DNA of 64,000 nt from Georgenia satyanarayanai (GTDB lineage: Bacteria > Actinomycetota > Actinomycetes > Actinomycetales > Actinomycetaceae): positions 124,001-188,000 of the forward strand of contig NZ_JAMBNZ010000006.1 in the NCBI RefSeq assembly GCF_023715365.1, written 5' to 3'. Within the stretch, counting starts at the first letter, position 1. The number at the start of each line of letters is the position of its first letter. Below are positions 51,945 to 62,300 of the stretch, piece by piece. The position numbers and the translations under genes were made by a program. The notes under the pieces are model-generated. The model had not been told where the DNA came from, ran no database searches, and saw only the letters and a list, made by a program, of their open reading frames with translations.

Positions 51945-53029
51945 TGACCGCTACCCCCGAGGTTGCTGCCGCACCCGGTAAGCCCGCCCGCACCGCTCCC
52001 GGCCGGCGGTCCCCGCTGCGCTCGGTCCCGCTCATCTACGTCGCCCTGCTGATCCTCCTCGTCATCGCCGGCGTGCTCCTCGCCATGCGCGGGGACAACC
52101 TCTTCAGCGGCGGGTCGGTCATCGACATCCTCACCCGCTCCAGCCTGCTCGGTTTCATCGCCATCGGGCAGACGCTCGTCATCCTGTGCCGCTCCCTCGA
52201 CCTGTCGGTCGGCTACGTGGCCGCCCTGAGCAGCCTCGTCGCCGCTGTCGTCATGGACGGTGACGAGTCCCGGGTCCTGCTCGGCGTCGCCGCCGCGCTG
52301 GGCGTCTCGGCCGCCGTCGGCCTGTTCAACGGCATCATCACGACCAAGCTCGGCGTCCACGCCTTCATCACGACGCTCGGCTCTGGCCTCATCATCAAGG
52401 GCTTCGTCGACACGCGGTACCCCGGCCCGTCCGGCTCGGTGCCCGCGTCCTTCCAAGGCTTCGGCTACACGCGCATCGGGGTGCTGCCGCTGTCGGCGAT
52501 CATCATGCTCGTCATCGCGGGCGTCGGCGTCCTCATGCTGCACCGCACGCGGCTGGGTCACAGCATGTTCGCCGTCGGTGGCAACATCGACGTCGCCCGG
52601 CTCTCGGGCATCCGCACCGACCGCACCATGATCGTCGCGCACGTCATGTGCTCGACCATGGCGGGACTGGCCGGCCTGCTGCTGGCCGCCCGCTTCAGCA
52701 CGGGTGTCGGCGCCCAGATCTACGGCGCCGGCTACGACCTCGACTCGATCGCCGCTGTCGTCCTCGGTGGCACGCTGCTCCTCGGCGGTCGCGGCGGGAT
52801 CGGCGGCACGATCGCCGCCGTCCTCATCCTCGGCGTCCTCGACAGCCTGTTCAACTCCCTGCAGATCAACCCGTTCTTCCGTGACGTCCTGCGCGGCACG
52901 ATCATCATCGCGGCCGTCGCCATGTACGCCCGCCGCCAGATCGACCCGAAGAAGGCCAGAGCCCGCTTCCGGGACGCGACGTCCCGACGGACGAGACCGG
53001 CACCGGCGATCGAAGGGGGCCACTCATGA
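51941..53029 (+). CDS. CUT2 sugar ABC transporter permease (RbsC-like), first subunit
   Basis: A 362-residue membrane protein with eight to ten helices of the BPD_transp_2 family. FIAIGQTLVILCRSLDLSVG, the AALSSLVAAVV helix and GLFNGIITTKLGVHAFITTL are conserved, as is AVVLGGTLLLGGRGGIGGTI near the end. A 27-residue basic cytoplasmic tail precedes the first helix and an Arg-rich tail closes the chain. It overlaps the ATPase (ATGATGA) and the next permease (ATGA). The initiator may be either of two adjacent ATG codons. Confidence 0.93.
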   Translation: MMTATPEVAAAPGKPARTAPGRRSPLRSVPLIYVALLILLVIAGVLLAMRGDNLFSGGSVIDILTRSSLLGFIAIGQTLVILCRSLDLSVGYVAALSSLVAAVVMDGDESRVLLGVAAALGVSAAVGLFNGIITTKLGVHAFITTLGSGLIIKGFVDTRYPGPSGSVPASFQGFGYTRIGVLPLSAIIMLVIAGVGVLMLHRTRLGHSMFAVGGNIDVARLSGIRTDRTMIVAHVMCSTMAGLAGLLLAARFSTGVGAQIYGAGYDLDSIAAVVLGGTLLLGGRGGIGGTIAAVLILGVLDSLFNSLQINPFFRDVLRGTIIIAAVAMYARRQIDPKKARARFRDATSRRTRPAPAIEGGHS

Positions 53030-54072
53030 CCACCAGTACCGAGACGGTCCGCCCGGCGCGGCCCTCCGTCCTCACTCAGCTGCGGCACAACGGCAGCGGC
53101 CCGGTGCTCGTCGTCCTGGCCGTGCTGATCGCCGTCATGCTCGTGCTCAACCCGGGCTTCTACGAGCCGCCGTCGCTCATGGCTTTCCTGCGCAACGCGG
53201 CGCCGCTCGTCGTCCTCGCCATCGGCCAGTACTTCGTCATCGTGTCCGGCGAGTTCGACCTCTCCGTCGGCAGCCTCGTCGGAGCGCAGGTCGTCATCGC
53301 GGCCAAGCTCATCAACGGCGAGGAGGACCGCACCTGGCCGGTCATCGCGCTGATGATCGGTTTCGGGCTGCTCGTCGGGCTCGTCAACGGCCTCGTCACC
53401 ACCCTGCTGCGGGTCCCCTCCTTCATCACCACCCTCGGCACGATGCTCGTCCTCTACGGTGCCATCCGGCTGTGGACAGGCGGCGCGCCCACGGGCGCAC
53501 TGTCGGAGAGCTTCCGCCAGTGGGGCCGCATGGGCATCGACATGCCCGTCCTGCGTCAACTGCCCTACGCACTGCTCATCATGGTGGTCCTCGCCGTTGT
53601 CGGGATCCTCGTCATGAGGTCCTCCTACGGGCGCGTGCTCGTCGCGACGGGTGACAACGACACCGCGGCCACCTTCGCCGGCGGCCGCGTCTGGCTCGTC
53701 CGCACGGGCGCCTTCGTCCTGTCCGCCCTCTTCGCCACGGTGGCGGGCATCCTCGTCGGCGGTTTCGCCGGCGTCACCGCGCAGGTCGGCCAGGGCATGG
53801 AGTTCACGGCGATCACCGCCGTCGTCCTCGGTGGCGTGCTCCTCGGCGGTGGGCGCGGCTGGATCGTCGGGGCGATCGCCGGTGCGCTGACCTACCAGCT
53901 GCTCGAGCGCCTGCTCGTCCAGCTCGACATGCCCTCGACCCTCAACCCGACCATCCAGGGCGTCATCATCATCGCGGCCGTCGCCTTCGCGGCGAACCAG
54001 TCGCGCATGCGCCGCGGTAGCCGGACGGCGCCGCAGACCCCGGCGGAGCCCCAGCCCGTGGGAGCCGCATGA
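53026..54072 (+). CDS. CUT2 sugar ABC transporter permease (RbsC-like), second subunit
   Basis: A 348-residue homologue of the preceding permease, with motifs LVVLAIGQYFVIVSGEFDLS, VGLVNGLVTTLLRVPSFITT and AVVLGGVLLGGGRGWIVGAI. Two different permease genes imply a heterodimer, as in YtfT-YjfF, rather than the RbsC homodimer. The final 20 residues are Arg/Pro-rich and cytoplasmic. A 74-base gap with no hairpin separates it from the binding-protein gene, which has its own strong ribosome site. Confidence 0.93.
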   Translation: MTTSTETVRPARPSVLTQLRHNGSGPVLVVLAVLIAVMLVLNPGFYEPPSLMAFLRNAAPLVVLAIGQYFVIVSGEFDLSVGSLVGAQVVIAAKLINGEEDRTWPVIALMIGFGLLVGLVNGLVTTLLRVPSFITTLGTMLVLYGAIRLWTGGAPTGALSESFRQWGRMGIDMPVLRQLPYALLIMVVLAVVGILVMRSSYGRVLVATGDNDTAATFAGGRVWLVRTGAFVLSALFATVAGILVGGFAGVTAQVGQGMEFTAITAVVLGGVLLGGGRGWIVGAIAGALTYQLLERLLVQLDMPSTLNPTIQGVIIIAAVAFAANQSRMRRGSRTAPQTPAEPQPVGAA

Positions 54073-54146
54073 GCTGACCGCAGTCCCGTCCGCACACCCG
54101 ACACACGACCTACCGATTTCCTACATCGTTACCAAGGAGGGTACTG

Positions 54147-55394
54147 ATGAAGCGCACCGCGCTCCGCCTCACCGCAGGCGTCCTCGGCCTGGGGCTCGTC
54201 CTCACGGCCTGCACCACCGACACCCCGTCCGAGTCCGCGGACCCCACGACCGCCGCCTCCCAGGACGTCGACGACGACGCCGGCGACGGCACCGGCGACG
54301 AGGGCGGCACCCCCGAGGGCGAGTTCTTCGTCCGTGCCGACTACGAGCGCGAGCTCGCCCAGCGCGACATGGAGCCCGAGGGCGACCCCGCCACCCCGTG
54401 GCTGCAGATGATCGAGCCCATCGAGATGGTCGACACCTCCGAGTTCGCCGCCGACGGCGCCCAGACGCTGTGCTTCTCCAACGCCTCGATCTCCAACCCC
54501 TGGCGCGTCACCGGGTGGACCACCATGCAGCAGCAGGTGGAGGTCCTCCAGGAGGAGGGCGTCATCGGGGAGTTCCGCGTCGCCGACGCCGGCGACGACG
54601 ACAACAAGCAGATCTCCGACATCCAGTCCTTCATCTCCGACGGCGACTGCGGCGCCATCATCATCTCCCCGTCGACGACGGCGACCCTCACCCCCGCCGT
54701 GGAGGCGGCCTGCGAGAGCGGCGCACCCGTCATCGTCTTCGACCGCGGCGTCAACACCGACTGCCCCGTCACCTTCATCCACCCGATCGGCGGCTACGCC
54801 TACGGGGCGAGCGGTGCGGAGTTCCTCGTGGACAACCTCGAGCCCGGCTCGAAGGTCCTCGCGCTGAGGATCCTGCCGGGAGTCGACGTCCTCGAGCACC
54901 GCTGGGGCGCGGCGAACGACATCTTCTCCCAGAGCGACCTCGAGGTCGTCGGTCAGGAGTTCACCGGTGGCGATGCCGCCCAGATCAAGGACATCGTCAC
55001 GCAGTACCTCCAGCGCGGGGACGTCGACGGGATCTGGATGGACGCCGGTGACGGCGCCGTCGCCGCCGTCGAGGCCTTTGAGGACATGGGCGAGGACTAC
55101 CCGGTCTTCGTCGGTGAGGACGAGCTGAGCTTCATGCGCAAGTGGAAGGAGACGGGGATGACGGCCATCGGCCTGAGCTACTCCAACTTCCAGTGGCGCA
55201 CGCCCGTCCTGGCCGCCCAGATGATCTGGAACGGCGAGGAGGTCCCGGCCGAGTGGGTGCTCCCGCAGGCGCCGATCACCGACGCCGACCTCGACGACTA
55301 CCTCGAGCGGAACGCCGACATGCCCTCGCTGCACTACGCCAAGTTTGGCGGCGAGGACCTGCCCGGCTTCCCCGAGGCCTGGCAGGGCAACTAG
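54147..55394 (+). CDS. Sugar ABC transporter substrate-binding lipoprotein (CUT2, periplasmic-binding-like domain)
   Basis: A 415-residue lipoprotein. The signal peptide ends in lipobox LTAC with Cys22, followed by an acidic Ser/Thr/Asp/Gly linker (to about residue 55). The mature domain is a type I periplasmic fold (LCFSNASISNPWRVTGWTTM; CGAIIISPSTTATLTPAVEA; GAPVIVFDRGV; WMDAGDGAVAAVEAFEDMG), as in ribose or galactose binders. AAGGAGGG at 54135-54142 fixes ATG 54147. It is the only binding protein in the locus and should recognise the sugar released by the secreted enzyme two genes downstream. Ligand unknown. Confidence 0.92.
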   Translation: MKRTALRLTAGVLGLGLVLTACTTDTPSESADPTTAASQDVDDDAGDGTGDEGGTPEGEFFVRADYERELAQRDMEPEGDPATPWLQMIEPIEMVDTSEFAADGAQTLCFSNASISNPWRVTGWTTMQQQVEVLQEEGVIGEFRVADAGDDDNKQISDIQSFISDGDCGAIIISPSTTATLTPAVEAACESGAPVIVFDRGVNTDCPVTFIHPIGGYAYGASGAEFLVDNLEPGSKVLALRILPGVDVLEHRWGAANDIFSQSDLEVVGQEFTGGDAAQIKDIVTQYLQRGDVDGIWMDAGDGAVAAVEAFEDMGEDYPVFVGEDELSFMRKWKETGMTAIGLSYSNFQWRTPVLAAQMIWNGEEVPAEWVLPQAPITDADLDDYLERNADMPSLHYAKFGGEDLPGFPEAWQGN

Positions 55395-55441
55395 CACGGC
55401 CCCCGCTGGGCACAGGTGCCCGGCCCGACAAAGGATGGACG

Positions 55442-56299
55442 ATGACGTCTCGCCAGATCGGCGTGAACACGTGGGTGTGGACCTCCCCACTCACCGACGA
55501 CTCCCTGCGCCGTCTCGCGCCGCAGGTCAAGGACTGGGGCTTCGACCTCATCGAGCTCCCGGTCGAGCACCTCGGCGACTGGGACCCCGCCGCCGCCGCG
55601 GCGCTGCTCACGGACCTGGGCCTCGGTGCCACCGTCACGCTCGTCATGGGTGAGGGCAGCGAGCTCGTCGCCACCGACGCCGCCACCGTGCGCGCCACCC
55701 AGGACTACCTGCGGGGCGTGATCGACGCCGCCCGGGCCGTCGGTTCCCCGGTCATTGCCGGGCCCGCCTACGCCTCGGTCGGGCGCACGTGGCGGATGGA
55801 CGACGACGAGCGGCGCCGCTGCTACGCCGAGCTCGCCGAGAACCTGGCCCCCGTGGCCGAGCACGGCGTGCAGGCCGGGGTGCGCATCGCCGTCGAGCCG
55901 CTCAACCGGTACGAGACCTCGTTGATCAACACGGTCGACCAGGCGCTGGAGGCGCTCGCCCCGGTGCCCGACGTCGGCATCCTCCTCGACGTCTACCACC
56001 TCAACATCGAGGAGAGGGACGTGCCCGACGCGATCCGACGGGCCGGCTCCCGGATCGCCCACGTCCAGGTCTGCGCGAACGACCGCGGCGCGCCCGGCGC
56101 CGACCACCTGCCCTGGCGCGACATCCTCACCGCGCTCGACGACGCCGGCTACGACGGCCCGCTGTGCATCGAGTCCTTCACGGCCGAGAACGCGACGATC
56201 GCGACGGCCGCATCCATCTGGCGCCCACTGGCGGCCACGCAGGACGCCATCGCTGTGGACGGTCTGGCCCACCTGAGGGGGTTGATGCGCAGCGTCTGA
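55442..56299 (+). CDS. TIM-barrel sugar phosphate isomerase/epimerase family protein (D-psicose 3-epimerase-like)
   Basis: A 285-residue AP-endonuclease-2-family barrel. Metal-ligand segments are in the order seen in ketose 3-epimerases: Glu in IAVEPLNRYETSLINT, Asp in ILLDVYHLNIEE, His in AHVQVCANDRGAPG and Glu in LCIESFTAE. It could epimerise a ketose at C3, or act as a keto-glycoside lyase, since enzymes that cleave 3-keto glycosides share this fold. AAAGGATGG precedes ATG 55442. It lies 47 bases after the binding-protein gene and 81 bases before the secreted enzyme, in one transcription unit. Confidence 0.87.
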   Translation: MTSRQIGVNTWVWTSPLTDDSLRRLAPQVKDWGFDLIELPVEHLGDWDPAAAAALLTDLGLGATVTLVMGEGSELVATDAATVRATQDYLRGVIDAARAVGSPVIAGPAYASVGRTWRMDDDERRRCYAELAENLAPVAEHGVQAGVRIAVEPLNRYETSLINTVDQALEALAPVPDVGILLDVYHLNIEERDVPDAIRRAGSRIAHVQVCANDRGAPGADHLPWRDILTALDDAGYDGPLCIESFTAENATIATAASIWRPLAATQDAIAVDGLAHLRGLMRSV

Positions 56300-56380
56300 C
56301 GTCTGGGGGGTCGCTTTCTCGCGACAGGTCCCTTGCTGCCGGCCGAGCCGGCACCCGTTCGATCGATGTGGAGGAAGTGA

Positions 56381-59300
56381 ATGAGACCCGATTTCAGACG
56401 TGGGGCGTGGCGGGCACTGACCGCGGCGTCCGCGAGCGTGCTCTCCCTGTCACTGCTGACAGCGGTCCCGGCGGTCGCTGAGACGACACCGCCGCCGGGC
56501 GAGGACGACGGACCTCAGGTCCTCATCTTCACCAAGACGACGCAGTACCGGCACGCGGACGCGATCGACGTGGGCACGCCCGTGCTCATCGACGCTTTCG
56601 CGGACGCCGGGATCGAGTCCGTGCACACCGAGGACTCGAGCATCTTCAACGACGAGGACCTCGCCCAGTTCGACGCCCTCGTCATGTTCCAGGCTTCCGG
56701 TGACCCGTGGAACGCCGAGGAGAAGGCCGCGCTCGAGCGCTACCAGCAGGCGGGTGGTGGCATCGCCGCCATCCACAACGCCACGGACATGCGCGGCGAC
56801 TACGAGTGGTGGGACGAGATGATCGGTGCGCTGATGCCCGGTCACGCCGCCACCGGATCCGACCCGGGCCTTCCCGGCACCGTGCGGGTCGAGGACCGCG
56901 CCCACCCGTCCACCGAGCACCTCCCCCAGCGGTGGGAGCGAGCCGACGAGTGGTACAACTACTCCGCGAACGTCCGCGGCGAGGCCCACGTCCTTGCCAC
57001 CATGGACGAGTCGACCTACCAGCCCGGCGGCAACGCCATGGGCTACGACCACCCGATCTCCTGGTGCAAGCCCTACGACGGCGGCCGCGCCTGGATGACC
57101 GGCATGGGCCACTTCGGCTCGCACTTCACCGACGAGCCGGACCTCGTGCAGCACATCGTCGGCGGCGTCGAGTGGGCTGCCGGTCTGGCCGAGGGTGACT
57201 GCGGCGGCACCGACTGGAGCATGTACGAGCGGGTCGCGCTCGACCAGAACACCTCCGCGCCCTTCGGCATGGACATCGCCGACGACGGCAGGGTCTTCTT
57301 CACCGAGCTCGTCCGCGGGCAGGTGCAGGTCTACGACCCGATGACGCACACGACGACGACGGCGCTCGAGCTGGACGTCTACTCAGGCGGTGAGGACGGG
57401 CTGCTCGGCATCGCGCTGGCCCCGGACTTCGCCGACAGCGGCCACCTGTACCTGTACTACTCCCCGGCCAGCGAGGACGACACCGACCCGGCCAACTTCA
57501 TCTCCACGCTGTCCCGGTTCACCATGGACCACGAGACGGGGATCATCGACCCCGCGACCGAGCGGGTCGTCCTCGAGGTCCCGGCCCGGCGCCTGCCGGA
57601 CGAGCCGGGCCACACGGGCGGCGTCGTCGAGATGGACGCGCAGGGCAACCTCTACCTCGGCGTCGGTGACGACGTGAACCCCCACAGCGAGCCCTCGGGT
57701 GGCTACGCCCCGCTGTCGGAGCGTGAGGGTCAGTTCCACGACGCCCGCGCGACGTCGGCGAACTCCAACGACCTGCGCGGCAAGATCCTGCGGATCACGC
57801 CGGTGGCGGACATCGCCGCGGACGCAGAGCCGGGGATCGGCAGCACGTACACGATCCCCGAGGGCAACATGTTCGACGAGTCGCAGGACACGGAGGACAA
57901 GACCCTTCCTGAGATCTACGCGATGGGATTCCGCAACCCCTTCCAGTTCGCCATCGACGAGAAGACGGGCAACATCTCACTGGCCGACTACTCCCCGGAC
58001 AACGGCAGCGACAACCCCAACCGCGGTCCGGCGGGCATCGCCGAGTGGATGCTCGTCGAAGGCCCCGGCTTCTACGGCTGGCCGATGTGCATGGGAGACA
58101 ACGAGCCGTTCCGGGACGTGGACTACACGACCAACCCGGTGACCGTCGGGGACTACTTCGACTGTGAGAACCCGGTCAACGACTCGATCCACAACACCGG
58201 CCTCACCGAGCTGCCGGCGGCCGTCGCGCCGGACATGTGGTACGGCTACCAGCGCGCCTCCCACCCCGAGATCATCCCCAAGGGTGGTGGCCTCGCCCCG
58301 ATGGGGGGCCCCTTCTACAGCTTCGACGCCGAGCTCGAGTCGGACACGAAGTTCCCCGAGTACTTCGACGGCCAGCCCTTCTTCTTCGAGTGGGCGCGCA
58401 ACAAGATGTACTCCTTCCTCCTCGACGAGGAGGGCACCGACCTGGAGAAGGTCAACGCGTTCCTGCCCTCGGAGCCCTTCATGGCGCCGATCGAGGCGAA
58501 GTTCGGGCCGGACGGCTCGATGTACGTCCTGGACTGGGGCGGCGGCTTCGGTCGGCACAACCCGGACTCCGGGCTGCACCGCATCGACTACGTCTCCGGT
58601 TCGCGCTCGCCGTCGGCCGTGGCCACGGCAACCCCCGACAGCGGCCAGGCACCCCTGGAGGTCACCTTCGACGGGTCCGCCAGCAGCGACCCGGAGAAGG
58701 AGGAGCTGAGCTACGCGTGGGACTTCGATGGTGACGGCGTCGTCGACTCCACCGAGATCAGCCCCACGACGACGTACGCCGCGAACGGCGTCTACGACGC
58801 TCGTCTCACCGTGACCGACCCGCACGGGAAGGTCGGCACGACGACGGTCCCCGTCACGGTCGGCAACACCCGCCCGGAGATCCGCTTCAACCTTCCCCCG
58901 ACCGGCGCCTTCTTCGACTTCGGCGACGAGATCAGCTGGGACATCGAGGCGAGCGACGCCGAGGAGGAGATCGCGGACGCGGACATCATCGTCCAGCCCG
59001 CGCTCGGCCACGACGCGCACGCCCACCCCGCTGAGCCGTTCTCCGGCCGGACGGGCACGGTCGCGACCAGCCTCGGCGGCGGGCACAGCGAGGACATGAA
59101 CGTCTTCTACGTGCTCGACGCCCGATACACCGACTCCGGTGGAGACGGCGTGTCGAGCCTCACCGGCCAGGACACCACGCTGCTCTTCGGCAAGATCCGC
59201 GAGGCAGAGTTCTTCGCCAGTTCCCAGGGCGTCACGGCGGCGCCCTCCCGCGACGTCGAGGGCCACGGCACCTCGATCAGCGGGCAGGACGGGGCCTGGG

Positions 59301-62300
59301 CCTCGTACGACCCGGTCAACCTCATCAACATCGACCGCCTGCTCCTGCGGGTCGCCTCGGCGACCGGCGGGGACATCGAGCTGCGGCGCGACGCCCCCGA
59401 CGGTGAGCTCCTCGGCACGGCGGAGGTCTCCTCCACCGGTGGCCTGTCGCGCTACACGGACGTGGCCGTCGAGGTCACCGACCCGGGTGAGTCCTTCGAG
59501 CTGTACGTCGTCTTCCCCGGTGAGGGCGAGCGCAGGCTCAACTTCATCGAGGCCGACGGCAAGGGTGTGTCCCCGACGTCCAAGCCGCGGGTCGCCATCA
59601 CCGCGCCGAGCGGTGCGGAGTCCCTGGACCCCGGTGACATCACCGTGACCGCCGAGGCGACGGACGCGGAGAACGAGATCACCCAGGTCGAGTTCTTCGT
59701 CGGTGACGAGTCCATCGGCGTCGACGACGAGGCGCCCTACAGCGTCACCTGGGAGGCGACCGAGGAGTCGATCTTCCAGCTCACCGCCGTCGCCACCAAC
59801 GACAACGGCGTGTCGACGACGTCCCGGATCGTCCCGGTGACCGTCGGTGAGCCCTTCGGCGACTTCAGCCAGTTCACCAACGCCCGCGGGGAGTTCTCCC
59901 GCGGTGAGGACGGCTCGTTCGTCATCACCTCCGGCGGCGGCAACATGTGGAACGCGACGGACGAGTACAGCTCGCTGTACCTGCCCGCGGGCGCGGACGA
60001 GAACTGGTCCGCCACGGTGAAGATCGTCAGCCAGGGCAACTCCCACGGGAGCGCCAAGGCCGGTCTCATCGTCCGTAACGACATGACCGCCCCGGGACAG
60101 TCGGCGGGTTACGCCGCCCTCGGCATCCGTCCCAGCGGCGGCTTCGAGTGGCTGCGTTCGGCCAGCGGCAACGGTCAGCTGAACGCGTCCACGGCGGCCG
60201 GCTCCACCGCCTACCCGGCGTGGGCGCGCATCGTGCGCGACGGCGACCAGTACACGGCCTTCCACAGCACCAACGGGGAGGACTTCACGCAGATCGGCCA
60301 GCCGGTCACGCTGCCGGGGGCCGCATCGGTCCAGGACCTGGGCCTGTTCGTCACCGCCCACCACGCGACGGCGACGAGCGAGGTCGTGTTCAGCGACTTC
60401 GTCTTCGACGACGACCCGGTCGTTCCCGGCCCGGACCCCGAGCCGGGGCCCGGACCGGTCTGCCAGGTGTCGATGAGCGACGAGTTCGACGGCGAGAGCC
60501 TGGACGCTCAGCGCTGGACCACCGTCCGCGGTGACGTCTCCGTCGCCGACGGCGGGTTGCGCCTGCCGGTCACCGGCGGCGACATCGACGGTGCCAACAC
60601 CGGCCCGATCAGCTACGTCGGTCAGCCGGTGCCCTCGGGTGAGTGGCAGGTCGACACGCAGGTGACCCTCGACCACCAGCGGCACTGGCAGTACAGCGGC
60701 CTGATGCTGCACACCGGGGACGACGACTACACCAAGCTGACGTTCACCCGGAGCAACAACGGCAGCCGCTTCCTCGAGTTCTGGACCGAGTCCGGCGGTT
60801 CACGGACCCCGAACGCGGCGAACGTCAACCTGCCGGCCGACACCCCGGCCACCATCCACCTGCGGCTGAGCAGCGACGGGGAGAACGTCACCGCGGCGTA
60901 CTCCGTCAACGGTGTGGACTTCACCACGCTCGACGGCTCCGCGACCCTCGACCCCGAGGCCACCGTGGGTGTCGTCGCCGCGGGCGACACCGGGGCGGGT
61001 GACGGCGTCGCCGTCGTCGACCACGTCCGCATCACGCCGGACCGCGAGGACGACGGCGAGCGTGAGCCCAGCGACGAGTTCGAGGGCGACGCCCTCGACG
61101 GCTGCCGCTGGGACGCGACCGTCAGGTACAACGAGGAGAACGTCTCCGTCGCCGACGGGGAGCTGCACATCCTCACCGCTCCCGGCGACATCAACAACGA
61201 CAACCCCGACTCGCCGGAGAACTTCATCCTGCAGTCGGCACCCGAGGGTGACTGGACGGTCGAGACGCGCTTCCACGCGCCGCTCGTCCACCAGTGGCAG
61301 TACGCGGGCCTGCTCGCGTACGGCGACGACGACGAGTACGTCAAGCTCGACGTCGTGGCCCGCAACGCGCCCGGTGCGGCGCTCAACCTCGGCGCGGAGC
61401 TCGTCTCCGAGGTCGACGGCTCCTTCGGGGCCGGCGGCAACCGCTCGGTCGACCTCGCCGGTGAGCCCGAAGGTGACTACTGGCACCTGCGGATGAGCCG
61501 CACCGGTGACAGCTACGCGGGATGGGTCAGCGCGGACGGGGAGACCTGGACCCCGCTCGGCGAGCCGGTGACCCACGCCGGTGACCTCTCCACCGTCGGC
61601 CTCGTGGCCATCGGCCCGGAGCAGACCGAGCCGGTGACCGTGAGCTTCGACTACTTCCGGGTGGTCGACGGCGACGTCGAGCCTCCGGTCGACGAGGACG
61701 CTCCCACGGTGTCGGGCAACGTGCTCGGCACGTCGACCGGTGAGTTCAGCCCGAACCACCGGACGAACCTGGACATCGGGGGCACGGCCACGCTGCTCAA
61801 GCACGGGGACGGCACTTCGGTGATGGTGCGGGCGACCGGGCTGGTGCCGGGTGAGCAGTACGCCTCGCACCTGCACGACGGCACCTGCACGGACCACGGA
61901 GGCCACTACAAGCACGACCCGAACGGTCCGGAGGCGCCGCCGAACGAGATCTGGGCGGCATCGAGTACCAGCAACCCGAAGGGCAACCTCGTCCCCAACC
62001 GCAACGGCATCGCGACGGGTTCGGGGGCGGCGACGTGGATCGCCCGGCAGCAGCCGCTGTCGATCATGATCCACGACTCCAAGCTCCCCGGGCTGCCCAT
62101 CGCCTGCGCCGAGTTCGCGGCCTACGACGCACCCGCGTCGCTGATCGTCTCGGCCGACGACGGCGAGGGCTCGGGCGTCGACACGCTCGAGTACGCGCTG
62201 GACGGCGGGGAGTGGACGGTCTACGAGGGTGCGGTCGCGGTCAACGAGCCCGGTGCGCACACGGCGGCCTTCCGGGCCACCGACGCGGCCGGCAACACGA

